Below are positions 45,911 through 56,975 of a stretch of DNA of 64,000 bases, piece by piece. Position numbers and translations under genes: made by a program. Under the pieces are notes generated by a model. The model did not search any database, had not been told where the DNA came from, and saw only the letters and a program-made list of their open reading frames with translations. Positions within the stretch are counted from its first letter, which is position 1; each line of letters starts with the position of its first letter. The stretch is from Aphrophora alni (Eukaryota; Arthropoda; Insecta; Hemiptera; Aphrophoridae): assembly GCA_963513935.1 (NCBI GenBank), contig OY740765.1:76801718-76865717 (forward strand), read 5' to 3'.

Positions 45911-46789
45911 GTAAAAATTAAATATCACAGTAATATAGGCATAATTTAAGGGAATCTAGAAGGGAATCACCTCTTCAATCTCTTATTGGATTAAAAAAAA
46001 AAAAAAATTTTTATTTAAAAACATTGTTCGGAACAGTGTAAAAAAATTGGTAACTTTTTTTATTTTAATTCTTAGCCTTTTTCAGGAATAAACTAAATAA
46101 TATCACTGTAACCGTAGGCATATTTTTATGTTCTAGTGTAGCAGTTGCCCCTTCAATGTCTTAATGTTGATTTTTAAACTAAACATATTCAGAAAAGTTT
46201 TATGAGCAAAAGTAATCCTTTTACTTACCAGTGTTAGCCTACTATAAAATTACCATGTGTTATTTGTTGCATTGCAATGTAAAATACCACATCATTATTG
46301 TAAGTACATATAATATAGAGGGGAAATAATGGTCTTTTTTTTTTTTTTTTATACCTTTAAAACGTGCTATTTACTTTAAATTTTGCAATAAATAAAAATG
46401 TTATATCCATTACAAAATTAATCACAGTTTTTGTTAAAACATGGCAGTTAAAACTATGTTTAAAAGATATGAACAAACATGAAATATATTTATAAATTCA
46501 TGTTATCAATATCATTATAAAATATTTATTTTAAAATTATTATGTATTTGTTAAATCATACCATACAAAATAAGATACTATACTATTTATGGCATACATA
46601 ATGCAACAGGGCTGCAGTAAACATTTGAGTTGTCATACTATACAAAAATCACTATCACAAATACACAAGATAGAAATTTTATAAAATACAAACAAATTAA
46701 GACACAGTGAAGCATGTATATATGTTATCTGATATTAATGAATTATTTGAGTCATCATCCTGAATACAAAATGCATCCTAGGCACCCAG
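45911..46789. other. CLASP intron, nothing recognised
   Basis: AT-rich with homopolymer runs at about 45991 and 46335. Confidence 0.4.
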
Positions 46790-46985
46790 AAGTTATGAGC
46801 TTAAGGCACTCCTCCACTAAGTAAAAAGCATGCCTCAAGATGTATCCTCCGAGTGATCTGCGAAAATTCTTGAAACAACTTTGTTTTTTTAATATTTTCG
46901 GAAAGTTTATTAAATAATTTCAAACCAGAGTAATAAACGCCACGTTCTAAAAATTCCAATAGGTCACAGGATATTGCAACATTTT
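46790..46985 (-). pseudogene. LINE reverse-transcriptase C-terminal fragment
   Basis: The minus strand reads ERGVYYSGLKLFNKLSENIK, KTKLFQEFSQ, then with a shift FYLVEECLKL. The phrase (K/R)GVYYSGIKLFNxLPxxIK...F...LK..L...xFYSVEE is the common C-terminus of several LINE clades. Only this end of the element is present. Confidence 0.7.
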
Positions 46986-47120
46986 TTCCTCTTGAGATAT
47001 TTATGATTATATTTAAGATGTGTCTCGAGACAAAATTAACCTCAATTTATTTTACTGTTGCTATTATATTAAAAATTGCACTAACCTGAGCTCAAACATT
47101 TTTGTCATGCTAAAAGTGTC

Positions 47121-47200
47121 ATTGTCTCCCTCACCCACCCCTTCTCTCTCCTCTCCTCTCCCCTTCTCCCTCTCACTCTCACTCTCCCTCCCTCCACCCA
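47121..47200. repeat. CT-rich low-complexity tract
   Basis: Pyrimidine-rich run of CTCC and CTCT units; the overlapping open frame is an artefact of composition. Confidence 0.9.
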
Positions 47201-47400
47201 GTATTGAGCTTTATTTATCTAGGTCTTATCTTGATGTTTTAGTTGCATATTCTCAATTTGTTCAACACACTGAAGCTTCTATAATGATTCATTACTTTTA
47301 TTTTTTATATTTATGATGTTGCTATTTATTTACCTACCTACAGTTCCCTAGGCTGAAATTTTCAATATTTGTTTTACTATCAAAGTTGTCTTTACTACCT

Positions 47401-49170
47401 TTAACCCTCAATCTGGCGCATGTTAATTTGTCTTAAAAATTCTTCGTTCGTTTAAAAATTAATAAAATATATTATTTGTATACAAAACTTAACTTATAAG
47501 ATATCATTTTTCTCAGAAAGATGCATAGAATTCATCTATGTAATAAAAAAAAAAATTTTGGAACGTTTTTGTAGTAAGTATGTTAGATGTCAAAAATGAT
47601 ATTAACTTTTTTTCAGAAAAACCTGTATCACCCAAAATCAATAGCTTACTACCTATTTCTAAGATATACACAATTTTTGTGTATTATTTGTGAATATATT
47701 TAGGGGAAAAAATATATAAATTTGTTACATTTTCAAAATGTAAAAAAATATTTTACGTAAAAACTGAGTTTTCTCTTTATTTTTTCAAAAAAAATATTAA
47801 AAATAGTAAAATATATTTTATACAGAACTTCTATATCATTATGTCCAGAAAGGTGCGTAGAATGTAGGTGTGTAGTGAAAAAAAATGTTAGATGTATTAC
47901 ATTTGGAGTTTTTTGGTCAAATACCAAAAAATCGAAGAGTAACGGAGCAGAAATTTCACAAAAATGTTAATGAATAACATACTAATGGATTTATCAGAAT
48001 TTTTTCAACCATTACTTGACATTTGTAATATATTTGTGAATATATTTAGGGGGAAAAAATAATAATTTGTTAGATTTTCAATATAAGAATGACAATTTTC
48101 CAAAAATTGCTATTCTGACGCTTGAGGTTAGGTTTGAACTCTTGACATTTAGGCGTAATTAGTAACTTTCTAAAGCTAGGCCTAAGACAAAATCATAAGA
48201 TTTTACTAAGACAATATACTTTACAAAGAATAACACACATATTCACTTGAATAATCATTTAAAACACTATATATAAGACAATTTGCATATAGCCTAGACT
48301 TACAATTTTCCTTTTAGGTTATCCATATATAAACGGTACATTCACTCAAAAACAAACTTTAGAAATAAAAACACATATATTATAACTTGTATACACAATT
48401 TATATACAATTTGTATACACAAACCTTCAAAATAAAAGAAATAATAAAAATATAACACAAATGCCACGCCCTTTTGCGTCTAATCTATTTCATTGCATCG
48501 CGAAATATTGCCTACGTTTGGTTTTGGAAAAAGGAATCTGATAATAACTGTAGATAATGTTAAGTAGTACCAACTTGTAGAATGAAATTTCCCCTACAAC
48601 ATACTGTAAAGAAAAATATGTTTTTAAAACAAAGTAAAGGGATTACGTCTATTCCTAAACTGCACGGAATGCCAAATGAATTTCGTCTCGTCAAGTTTGT
48701 TCTATGTTCAAGTAGGAATATCTCTGGATCTATGAGACGCAGAAAAATTTGTAATCTACGGTTAGAAAGAGAAACATGTGATCTATAGAACAGTGTTTTA
48801 GTTGACTTAAATGACAGATAAATAGAGTTGTAATGATATCGGGAAAAATGGCGTCACGTTTTACGAAAAGATGCACGGTTCAAATCTTTGACGTTACGTA
48901 TTAAAAATACGTGAACTTCAGCAATTTTTGGAATATTTATAATGTTTTGTGGTATTTTTTTTTTTTTTTTTTTTTGCATGATTATGCATCTACGGAACAT
49001 TACTTTTCCAACGGTATTTTATTTATTGTTATAGGACAATTCTAAGTGGGCGTAATGTTGAATTGCAAAATACGTGTTTTATAGTTCCATACGTATTGGT
49101 GAAGTGAGCCATGACTAATGCCGCGACCACTTTTAGGCAAAAAGTGGTCGAGCACCAGTTGGAGGGTTAA
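47401..49170. mobile_element. TTAA-type non-autonomous element, family 1 copy D (complete, shorter)
   Basis: TTAACCCTCAATCTGGCGCATG at the left, CACCAGTTGGAGGGTTAA at the right, with the hairpin CGACCACTTTTAGGCAAAAAGTGGTCG at about 49124-49150. The first 900 bp and last 350 bp parallel copy C. The middle (about 48520-48880) differs and lacks the GTTCGAAAGAGGAAG block. Length 1,770 bp. Confidence 0.88.
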
Positions 49171-49317
49171 ATAGATTGAAATAACTTTAATCACAAATTA
49201 CTGGTAACTGCAAGGGTTTTTGTACTTTAAAAATTAGCTGGATACAGAAGTATGAAAATAATGTTCAAAATCATGGTTTCCCGAAGTTCTGCAGTGGAAA
49301 AAAAAACTTTGTAATTT

Positions 49318-50073
49318 TTAACCTTATAATTGCCGTGACTTATTTTTCAATGAAAAGAAATTATAGGTAATTTAATTCTTTTACACTTTAGCTGACATAT
49401 CGGTCCGAAACTAAGGTGACTGTACATGCAGCGTTACGGCACGATCGGACCGATAAAGTCACTGACGTAATGTTTTGTTTTGTGGCTCACAGTTCGATAG
49501 TGCAACAACCTATCGGCATATTTTGGTATTCTCTGGATTGGGTAAAGACGTGTGTTAGACATAGTATATTGTATGCTTTAATAACCGTTACCATGGTTAC
49601 TCAATATCATATTAAAATCAGTGGATATTTTCACTTTCTTGTCGGCACGATCGGACCGATTAAAAATTTTACAAAAACATTTTGATTTAGTAATGAATAA
49701 TTCACAAAGAATACAGTTGTAAAATGAATATATGTATTTATAAAATAAATATTAGACAAATAAAATAGTGAGCTTGCCAACATAAAGAAATAAAATAGCC
49801 CGTTTAGATTTTTTTTTTAAACAAAAATTACCTCGGTCCGATCGGACCTAAACGTTATACTACGATTAAAATTAAAGCCGAAAAATTGCATTTCGGTCCA
49901 ATCGGTCTCGGAACTATATATGCATAAATGTAAATAAAATTAGTAAATACTATTGCTTTATATTATGTAACATAATGATAGGTAGATGCAAAAATAATAA
50001 TGGAAAAATAATTTGGTAATCGTGGCACTCACGGCAAGAGTATCGTATTAGGCCTTGGCAGCTAACGTGTTAA
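49318..50073. mobile_element. TTAA-flanked non-autonomous element, family 3, with GGTCCGATCGGACC palindromes
   Basis: The left end TTAACCTTATAATTGCCGTGA and the right end, read inwards, TTAACACGTTAGCTGCC, then GCCGTGAGTGCC, share TTAA and a GCCGTGA block. The interior carries a CGGTCCGATCGG-type motif in five versions: near 49400, 49441, 49647, 49835 (full palindrome CGGTCCGATCGGACC) and 49894. The 89-residue open frame at 49416-49685 runs through these repeats and has no recognisable family. Confidence 0.6.
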
Positions 50074-51028
50074 AGCAATGAAGTCTTGGTAATTTTTGAT
50101 TGACGAAATACTTTCCGTTTTATCGATGGAAACCTCGATTTATTTTTTCAGATCTCAGTAAAAACGGCTAATTTTACTTGTAGCTTTATCTTAGTCCTAT
50201 AGGCTCCTGCAACAACCCTAAAAATACCCTTGCAGTTTTTGAGCAGTTTGTCATTAAAGTATCAAAAATATCTTTTCAAAGAATATTTTAATTTTGACTC
50301 GTTATAATAATATCAAAAACAGAGGAATAATATAAGTTAAAATGTGTATAGCGTTGATTCATATTTTTCACTGAATGGAAAATGTGTAAAATTGTCATGA
50401 AAAAAATTATTCCAATTTTTATTGTTTGTAAGAAAACAAATTGTAGATAATTTTGTTCTAAAAATTCAAGGTCTTGACATTTTTTTTAATTGTGTATATT
50501 ACAGAGTTAACAAAAAAATACAACTTTGACCTTCAATGTTTAGACCTTTGTCTGTACTATTGTTTTATTATTATTTTTAAACTATTTCTTCGTTCTATCT
50601 TATGCAATTCTAGAAAGACTCAGCTTTAAAAGAACATGATTGTTGTAAAGCTATTATTACATGATTGTTGGTAAAAAATAATAAAATCGGCCAAAAACAA
50701 AAATCGAATCGTTAAACTTGGTAAAGATCTTTATTTATAATTTCAAGTAATGAAGTACAATAACATTACCAACTTATTGACAACTCAAAGAATAATTAAT
50801 GTAATATATAACAAACGAGAAAGAAAAACTCTTTTTTTTTATTTCCCGTATCTGAAACCCTTTTTTCCTGTAATATATTAATAGGTTTAATACAACTCAA
50901 TACCAGAAGCAGACGACATTATACCCGGTACAATATTATAGTAACTAGAATTAATACGATCTACCTCTCCTTTTGTTGTCTATTCATGCAATAAGTAAAC
51001 ACTTTTATTATACTATTTTTTTTAAACT
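50074..51028. other. CLASP intron, nothing recognised
   Basis: No coding or structural feature supported. Confidence 0.4.
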
Positions 51029-51300
51029 CTGACAGATTATTAAAATTAAGAGTTATTTTGTGTACTGTGCGTCCTGCATTGTTTATATCACAATTTTTAT
51101 ATGATATTTCAGTGTGAATCATACTAGTGCAACAATGTAATCAAACATTTCGAGGTTAAAAATTGAATTTTTATGTAAGGATTCCCCTCCCGCTTCCCAG
51201 ATCCATAGGCTTATAGGTACAGGAGATTTTCAGGATGTAAGGAGAAATATATAGGAATTTTTTAATTCCAATTGGGAACCAGAATCTTCTTATCTGGTTA
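51029..51300. repeat. dispersed repeat, copy 2 (partner at 22.45-22.80 kb)
   Basis: Same orientation as copy 1. Shared blocks are GACAGATTATTAAAATTxAGAGTTATTTT, ATCATACTAGTxCAxCAATxTAATCAAA, GTACAGGAGATTT and TTAATTCCAAT. Confidence 0.65.
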
Positions 51301-51460
51301 ATCTTCTTGGATGATTTTTCTAAAGATATTCTATTTATATCATTACTCGGCTTTGATCTACTCAACTTGACTTTTATAATTTAATTGTTTGCTCAAATAT
51401 CTATTAAAAATATATTTTAATTCAGATAAAATATTTATGTATAATTTATGTTTTGTTCAG

Positions 51461-51676
51461 GCTTATGATAATGAAGATAGCTCAGTAAGGAAATCTGCTG
51501 TATTCTGTATGGTAGCTTTGCATTCGGCTGTGGGTGAAGAAGCTTTAAAACCTCATTTGGCTGTATTGGTCGGAAGTAAACTGAAGTTGTTACACCTTTA
51601 TATCCGTCGAGCACAGCAAGGTACATTGCCAACTTCACCCAAAAGCCAACCTCCTTCATCAGGAGCTTCAAGCTAA
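51461..51676 (+). CDS. CLASP: CLASP last coding exon (8 of 8)
   Basis: Acceptor TTTTGTTCAG. 71 codons plus TAA: AYDNEDSSVRKSAVFCMVAL, HSAVGEEALKPHLAVLVGSK, LKLLHLYIRRAQQGTLPTSP, KSQPPSSGASS. GYDNxESSVRKAxVFCLVAxxxxxGxxLKPHLxxLxGSKxKLLxLYIxRAQ is the canonical CLASP C-terminus. The tail of Pro and Ser after RAQ is typical of insect forms. All exons from 5338 to here sum to 1,421 bases, that is 472 codons plus the stop after the two leading bases. Confidence 0.98.
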   Translation, partial: AYDNEDSSVRKSAVFCMVALHSAVGEEALKPHLAVLVGSKLKLLHLYIRRAQQGTLPTSPKSQPPSSGASS

Positions 51677-53530
51677 CTGTACGTAATTTTTATAATAGTA
51701 ATTCAACTTTAAACACTAAATTATGTCAAGATTTGTATAGATGTTAATTCTTCATGTGATGGTACCTTTAAACACTGACCTTTAAAAAAAAAAATTTTTT
51801 ATTCCCAAGTATACACCTTTAACCCTAATGTCATTCATTCATCTATTTAGACAGTCAAGTATGCCTTTGTTCAGTCTGATACTATTACATCAATTTTTAT
51901 CTGATTTGACCCTCAGTGGCTCACTGCAGTTAGTATGGGCTTGGAATGCCAAGTGACCTAGCTGCATATACACATTTTTTTCACATAGTCTTGCATTACA
52001 CCCCTCTCATCTTCCATGTTAGGTCCCTCTTGACCACCTCTTGTTTTTTCTAATCCTGATGCTATTAGAGTATTTGAGGGCTATGGGTCTTTATTTACTC
52101 TTTTTTTTCCCTTTTTTTTTTTTTTATCTGATTTGGCTTTTTTCAGAACAATGTTCATTAGCTAAAGAATGAAGAATTTGCTAAATACATCAAAAAATTT
52201 AGTTTTGTGCTTTGGTAAAACTGTATAAAAGTAGTTAGGCTTATTTTTATTTTGCAGCTGATTTTTATTATTGTGTAGAGTGTTGTTTTATGTGTTATTT
52301 CATTTATTTTTCTATGTTTAGGAGTATTTATTTAGTGTATTTATGTATAAATAACATACCAAACCCACCGTGATGAATTATTAACATTAAAAATGTCACA
52401 ACATCAAAAGTGATCTTTGTTTTCTCACATATAAATAGTATAGAGCTATTTATGTGGTGGGTTAAAAATTGATATCAAGTTTATTGGAAATATTTCCGTT
52501 TTGAGGTTCCCTGAGTTTAAAAAAGTAGTTTTAAGTCAATGATTTCTGCCTGTCGTCTTTTATATGTGCTGTGCTCTACAGCCTAATGCACGGACCAATT
52601 TTAATAAAATTTGATATGTGGGCAAATTTTTGCCAAATCTTAATACTTTAAAAAATGTTTGGGGGTTACCTGCCATAATTAAGAAAAGAACACAAAATTA
52701 CGACTTTTTTAAAATAGGCTGTAATGATTTTGATCAAATATTGACTGACTCGTTTGAAATATTTAAATGACTAAATAGAGCAACTTAAACACTTATACCA
52801 TTAAAACATTGACTAAATAAAACATTGACTAAATAAAACATTTACTTATAAATTACAAACACTAAGTAAATCAAAACAACCTTTCACTCTGTGGTTATAA
52901 CTACAACGACATCCCACCAATGCAAACATTACTCAGTCATCAGCTGCTCACATGAATAAAATCAAGATTTTGTAACTTTGTTATTTTTCAGTATAGTCTA
53001 TAAAATAAGGATTCATCATAGTCATTGGATCTTCCTGAAGCGATTGAAACTGATTGCAGCGAAATCTGTTTGAAAATATGCGAACTATGTGCAGTTAACA
53101 AAACATCGATTTGATCGACTCTAACACTCTTCGCGTAAAATGTGAGATACGATTAGATCGACGCTTAACACTAAAAGGGTTGAAGTAAGAATTTAAAACA
53201 AAAATTTTGTTACTTTTCTTGGATAATATAAAAAATAATAAAAAAGGTCTTTTCATATTAACTTGTTATCTAGGTAATGCTGAGTAAAAAAAAAAATATA
53301 TATCACTTGATATTTTTCATTTATTTTCAATTTATATAAATATGGATACAAAACACCAAACACTGTTTAGTATTTAGGCAACAGTTCATCAGTTTAGGGT
53401 AAGGTCTAACAGGGGTGAAGATACCAATACAATAGGACAGAATGGAGGTTGATGGAATTGTTAAGATACAAAACACATATCACTCTATGTGTGGAGGTTG
53501 TAAATAAATAGTTAAAACATAAAAGAGCAT
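51677..53530 (+). other. CLASP 3' untranslated region and downstream sequence
   Basis: The 3' UTR starts after the TAA. The first AATAAA noticed is at 52603-52608 (in TTTTAATAAAATTTG), which would give a 3' UTR of roughly 950 bases, but this stretch may itself be repeat-derived. No other gene is seen before 53.5 kb. Confidence 0.4.
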
Positions 53531-55860
53531 AGCACAAGTAGGGATCTGCGAGCCCTCAAAATTTCAAGCCAAGCTGAGATCTCGGCTCAAGCTCCAGTTT
53601 CAAACAATGACTGCAAAATTATTGAGCCCTAAATTTTTTGAGCCTGGCTCGAATGTTCGAGTTCAGCTTGATTTTCCGAGCCAGGTATAATTTTATGAAC
53701 TCAGCACGGTTTTCCAAGTAGGTCTTGCTTTTACGAGCCTGGCTTGGTTTCCAAACAAGACGCAAACTGATGGAATAATACTGCAATAAACACGATAAAA
53801 CATGAACTAATAAATGAGGAAAAAAGAGTCAAAATGATATCGGAAATGTAACAAAACACATGGATATGATATTTATTTTTAGTCACCCTTCTCATGAGAG
53901 AGAGAAAAAAAGTTTTTATTAACATGTGTTGATAGTTGTTAAAATTATAGTAGGAAGGAAGTTTCCAGGAGAAAGGAAGTTAGGTGTCTTAGTGTTGTCC
54001 ACACTTGTCCGATTCAAATGTTACTACTAGAAATGTCATCGCACATCACTGAAGACGTAAGGATATCAAAATTATAACTCATAGAAAAATTGAATTTATG
54101 TGCATTATGTTAAATTTCAAGAAAACTGAGAAATTAATAATTCATGTTGTTTATCCAGTAGTATGTGTCATTAATTAATATTGTCAAATTGGTTACAGTG
54201 GGCCTTTTATTAAACCTAAAAAATATATTACATTACTGTTAGAAGGGACGCAGTAAAAAATCAAAAAGATGTTATCATCCAGAAATCCAATAGCCCAGGT
54301 AAATCAGCGATTGTGTAAGAAAGGTGACGAGAGATAGTAATTATAGGCAGGGAATGAACATTACTGACTCTACACAAGGAATATAAATACTAATTAGAAA
54401 GCTTTACATAAGAAAATGAGATTGATATATAAAGTTATACTTGTAAGTCTTAGTATTTTTATAATTCATTACCAACAAATCATTCAGAGTCTGGGAGTGG
54501 TGATTTATCTGTTTGGTTAAATAAAAGAAAATCAGTCTGGTAAAAAATTAAACAAAGCAAAACTTGTGCCTTACTATGGAGAAAAAAACAATACATTTTT
54601 CTTGAAAATGTTAAACTATCAAATGTGGATTGTGGAATAATATTTTATATGAAATAGAAATATTTAACAAATAATTCAAAATATTGTAAAATTATCTATT
54701 TAGAATATTGGGAAGTTTGCTATGTAATGAACGAAACCATTCTGAAAATACTGTGGTTAAAAACACACTAATACTACGTGGCAAAAAAAAGATTGTAAGG
54801 AGTATGGATATGCTCTATTTATAGTAGGACAAAGTTTTAACTTTGACCAATATTGAGATTGCAGTTGGCAAGTTTGTGTACACAAGGGGTGGGATAAGTC
54901 TAATGGTATAACTTAGAGAGGAAGAGAAACGCATGACTCACTCCTTCTATATCACAACAGTTGCATCTGATCTTTGTATTATAGAGTCAAAATAGTTTTA
55001 GTTTTTTGTTACGTTCTAGGTTTATTTATGATCAACGTAGATCATTCAATGACTAGGCCAGGGAATATCATTACGAAGTCAAAGTAAGTGTATTATTGTA
55101 AATGTCACTATAATTGTAGATTATAGAAGAGAATCTCAAAGAATAATGTTAAACATAGAGTTGCCGACCTATGTGGTAAAAAAGTAATAACAGAATTCAA
55201 CAAATGTGGACAAAATGAGAGTTTTTGAAAACCTGGAAAAACCCAAACACAGCAATTAAAAAGTAAATATCGATAAATTTCATAAAAGCACATTACGAAA
55301 TATATTTCACAATTTCCATTTAAAATATAACAAACTACCGTGTTCAAAATCACTAATGACACTTTTAAGAACTGAACACCTAGAACTTGAATTTAATTTC
55401 ACGACTGAAACCTTACGCAAAAATCTTAGAAATATGGGTTTTTGCTGGAGAAAAACTGACGACAATAGAAATTAATTAAGAAAAATGCCATATGATTGAC
55501 AAGAATTTATTATTTTAAAATAATGAAAGACTATAGACTTAAAAGGCGATCAATAATTTTTCTTGACAAAACCTACTACTCACATTAAAACTCTTTCATG
55601 GTCTGACAACTCGAAAAGTGGTTTTATAAATATATATTTAAAAAAAAAAGGTTAAGGAAGACAAATTCTTCTTCATGCACTAGTGTATCTACTAGCACCC
55701 TGTTTACCTCCACTACTGCCCCTTTTTCCCCCAATCTGTGCAGACTTGCTTGAAGTTAACTTTGTTGTACTACAATCTTAATCCCTATTTTATTACAACA
55801 AAGTTACAACAACATTGCCTATTTTAATATAGCTTCAATTTGAAAGAAGTGAAAAGTTGG

Positions 55861-55866
55861 GTGTTT

Positions 55867-55919
<53 letters not shown>
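55861..55919. repeat. compound (GT)n(GA)n microsatellite
   Basis: A GT run turning directly into a GA run, inside the 7.2-kb element. Confidence 0.95.
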
Positions 55920-55925
<6 letters not shown>

Positions 55926-56975
55926 AGAAGGAGCAGACAAGTTTTAAAACAGAGATTCAACGGTCCAATGCATTATTTAGCCTAATACCAACACTGATAA
56001 TATACTAAACTAAGTGTGAATATAATACTGTGGTGGGAAAAATAAATGACCTGGAACAAGTTTGTTGTATTTCCCATATTATACATCTTATTGCTACAAA
56101 AATTTGTAATTTTCTCACAATTTAATTTTCGCACATATTATATTGTATAAAGAAAGGAAAAATAATTTGTGGTGTTGAAAATAGTGAATCTCTATTCATT
56201 GTTTTCCTCCATTTATCGTTCAGATTCTGCAGTCGAAAAGGAAACCCATTTAAACAATGCATATTTTTACCGGATTCAACCTTCCCTGAACGATGGTTTT
56301 CCCAGTTCAACCGTTCAAAATATAAGTCCAGCAGAAAACTTTTCCATTTTAATAGTTTTGTAAATAAAATCCCAAATAATGAAAATACAATCACAAAGTT
56401 ATAATTTTTAAGTAAACTAAACTTAGTTCAATTGTTTCATGTTGTAATTATTTACATTTACAAAATGCCTGGCTATTCAACCAAATATTCACTGCTAATC
56501 TTGAGTTCACAGAAACTAGAGAGATGCCGTCCACAGTGTTTTTTGTCTAGATAACATGCTCGAGTTATAAAATTCAAACTGCGCAAACGCACCAATCAGT
56601 TCTAGACCTGTGTTCCATTCATTCCCACAGCAGTTCACAATAACAAGTAATATATGTGTTTGATATATTATCGATTCCCTGTAATCAGCGGCAAATAATT
56701 TTCTATTTATCATAATAATATAATGTCGCAAAATTTAAATGAATTAAACAACAAAATACACTACTGTACTGATATTGAGTTCTCTCCTTCCAAAAGTCTG
56801 CATAGTTTATTTAACTTGTAAAGAAGTAAATTATTAGTAAGATAAGGCAGAGTTTAATCTATAGCTCAGGTAGTTCTATGTCTGATCTTCCCATAATTTT
56901 TGGAGGTTATTTTAACTGGCGATAATTATAGCCTTTCTAAAAACATAGACTACCCACAGTTACATTACCTTAAGC

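Noticed and set aside
47020..47316. 98-residue open frame
   Set aside because: Its centre is the CT-rich tract (Ser/Leu/Pro runs); the rest is AT-rich intron.
49416..49685. 89-residue open frame within the palindrome-bearing element
   Set aside because: No family resemblance; the frame crosses several palindromes and is probably fortuitous.
52603..52608. AATAAA as the definite CLASP polyadenylation signal
   Set aside because: Plausible by distance, but the region is AT-rich and the surrounding sequence looks repeat-like; not assignable without transcript data.
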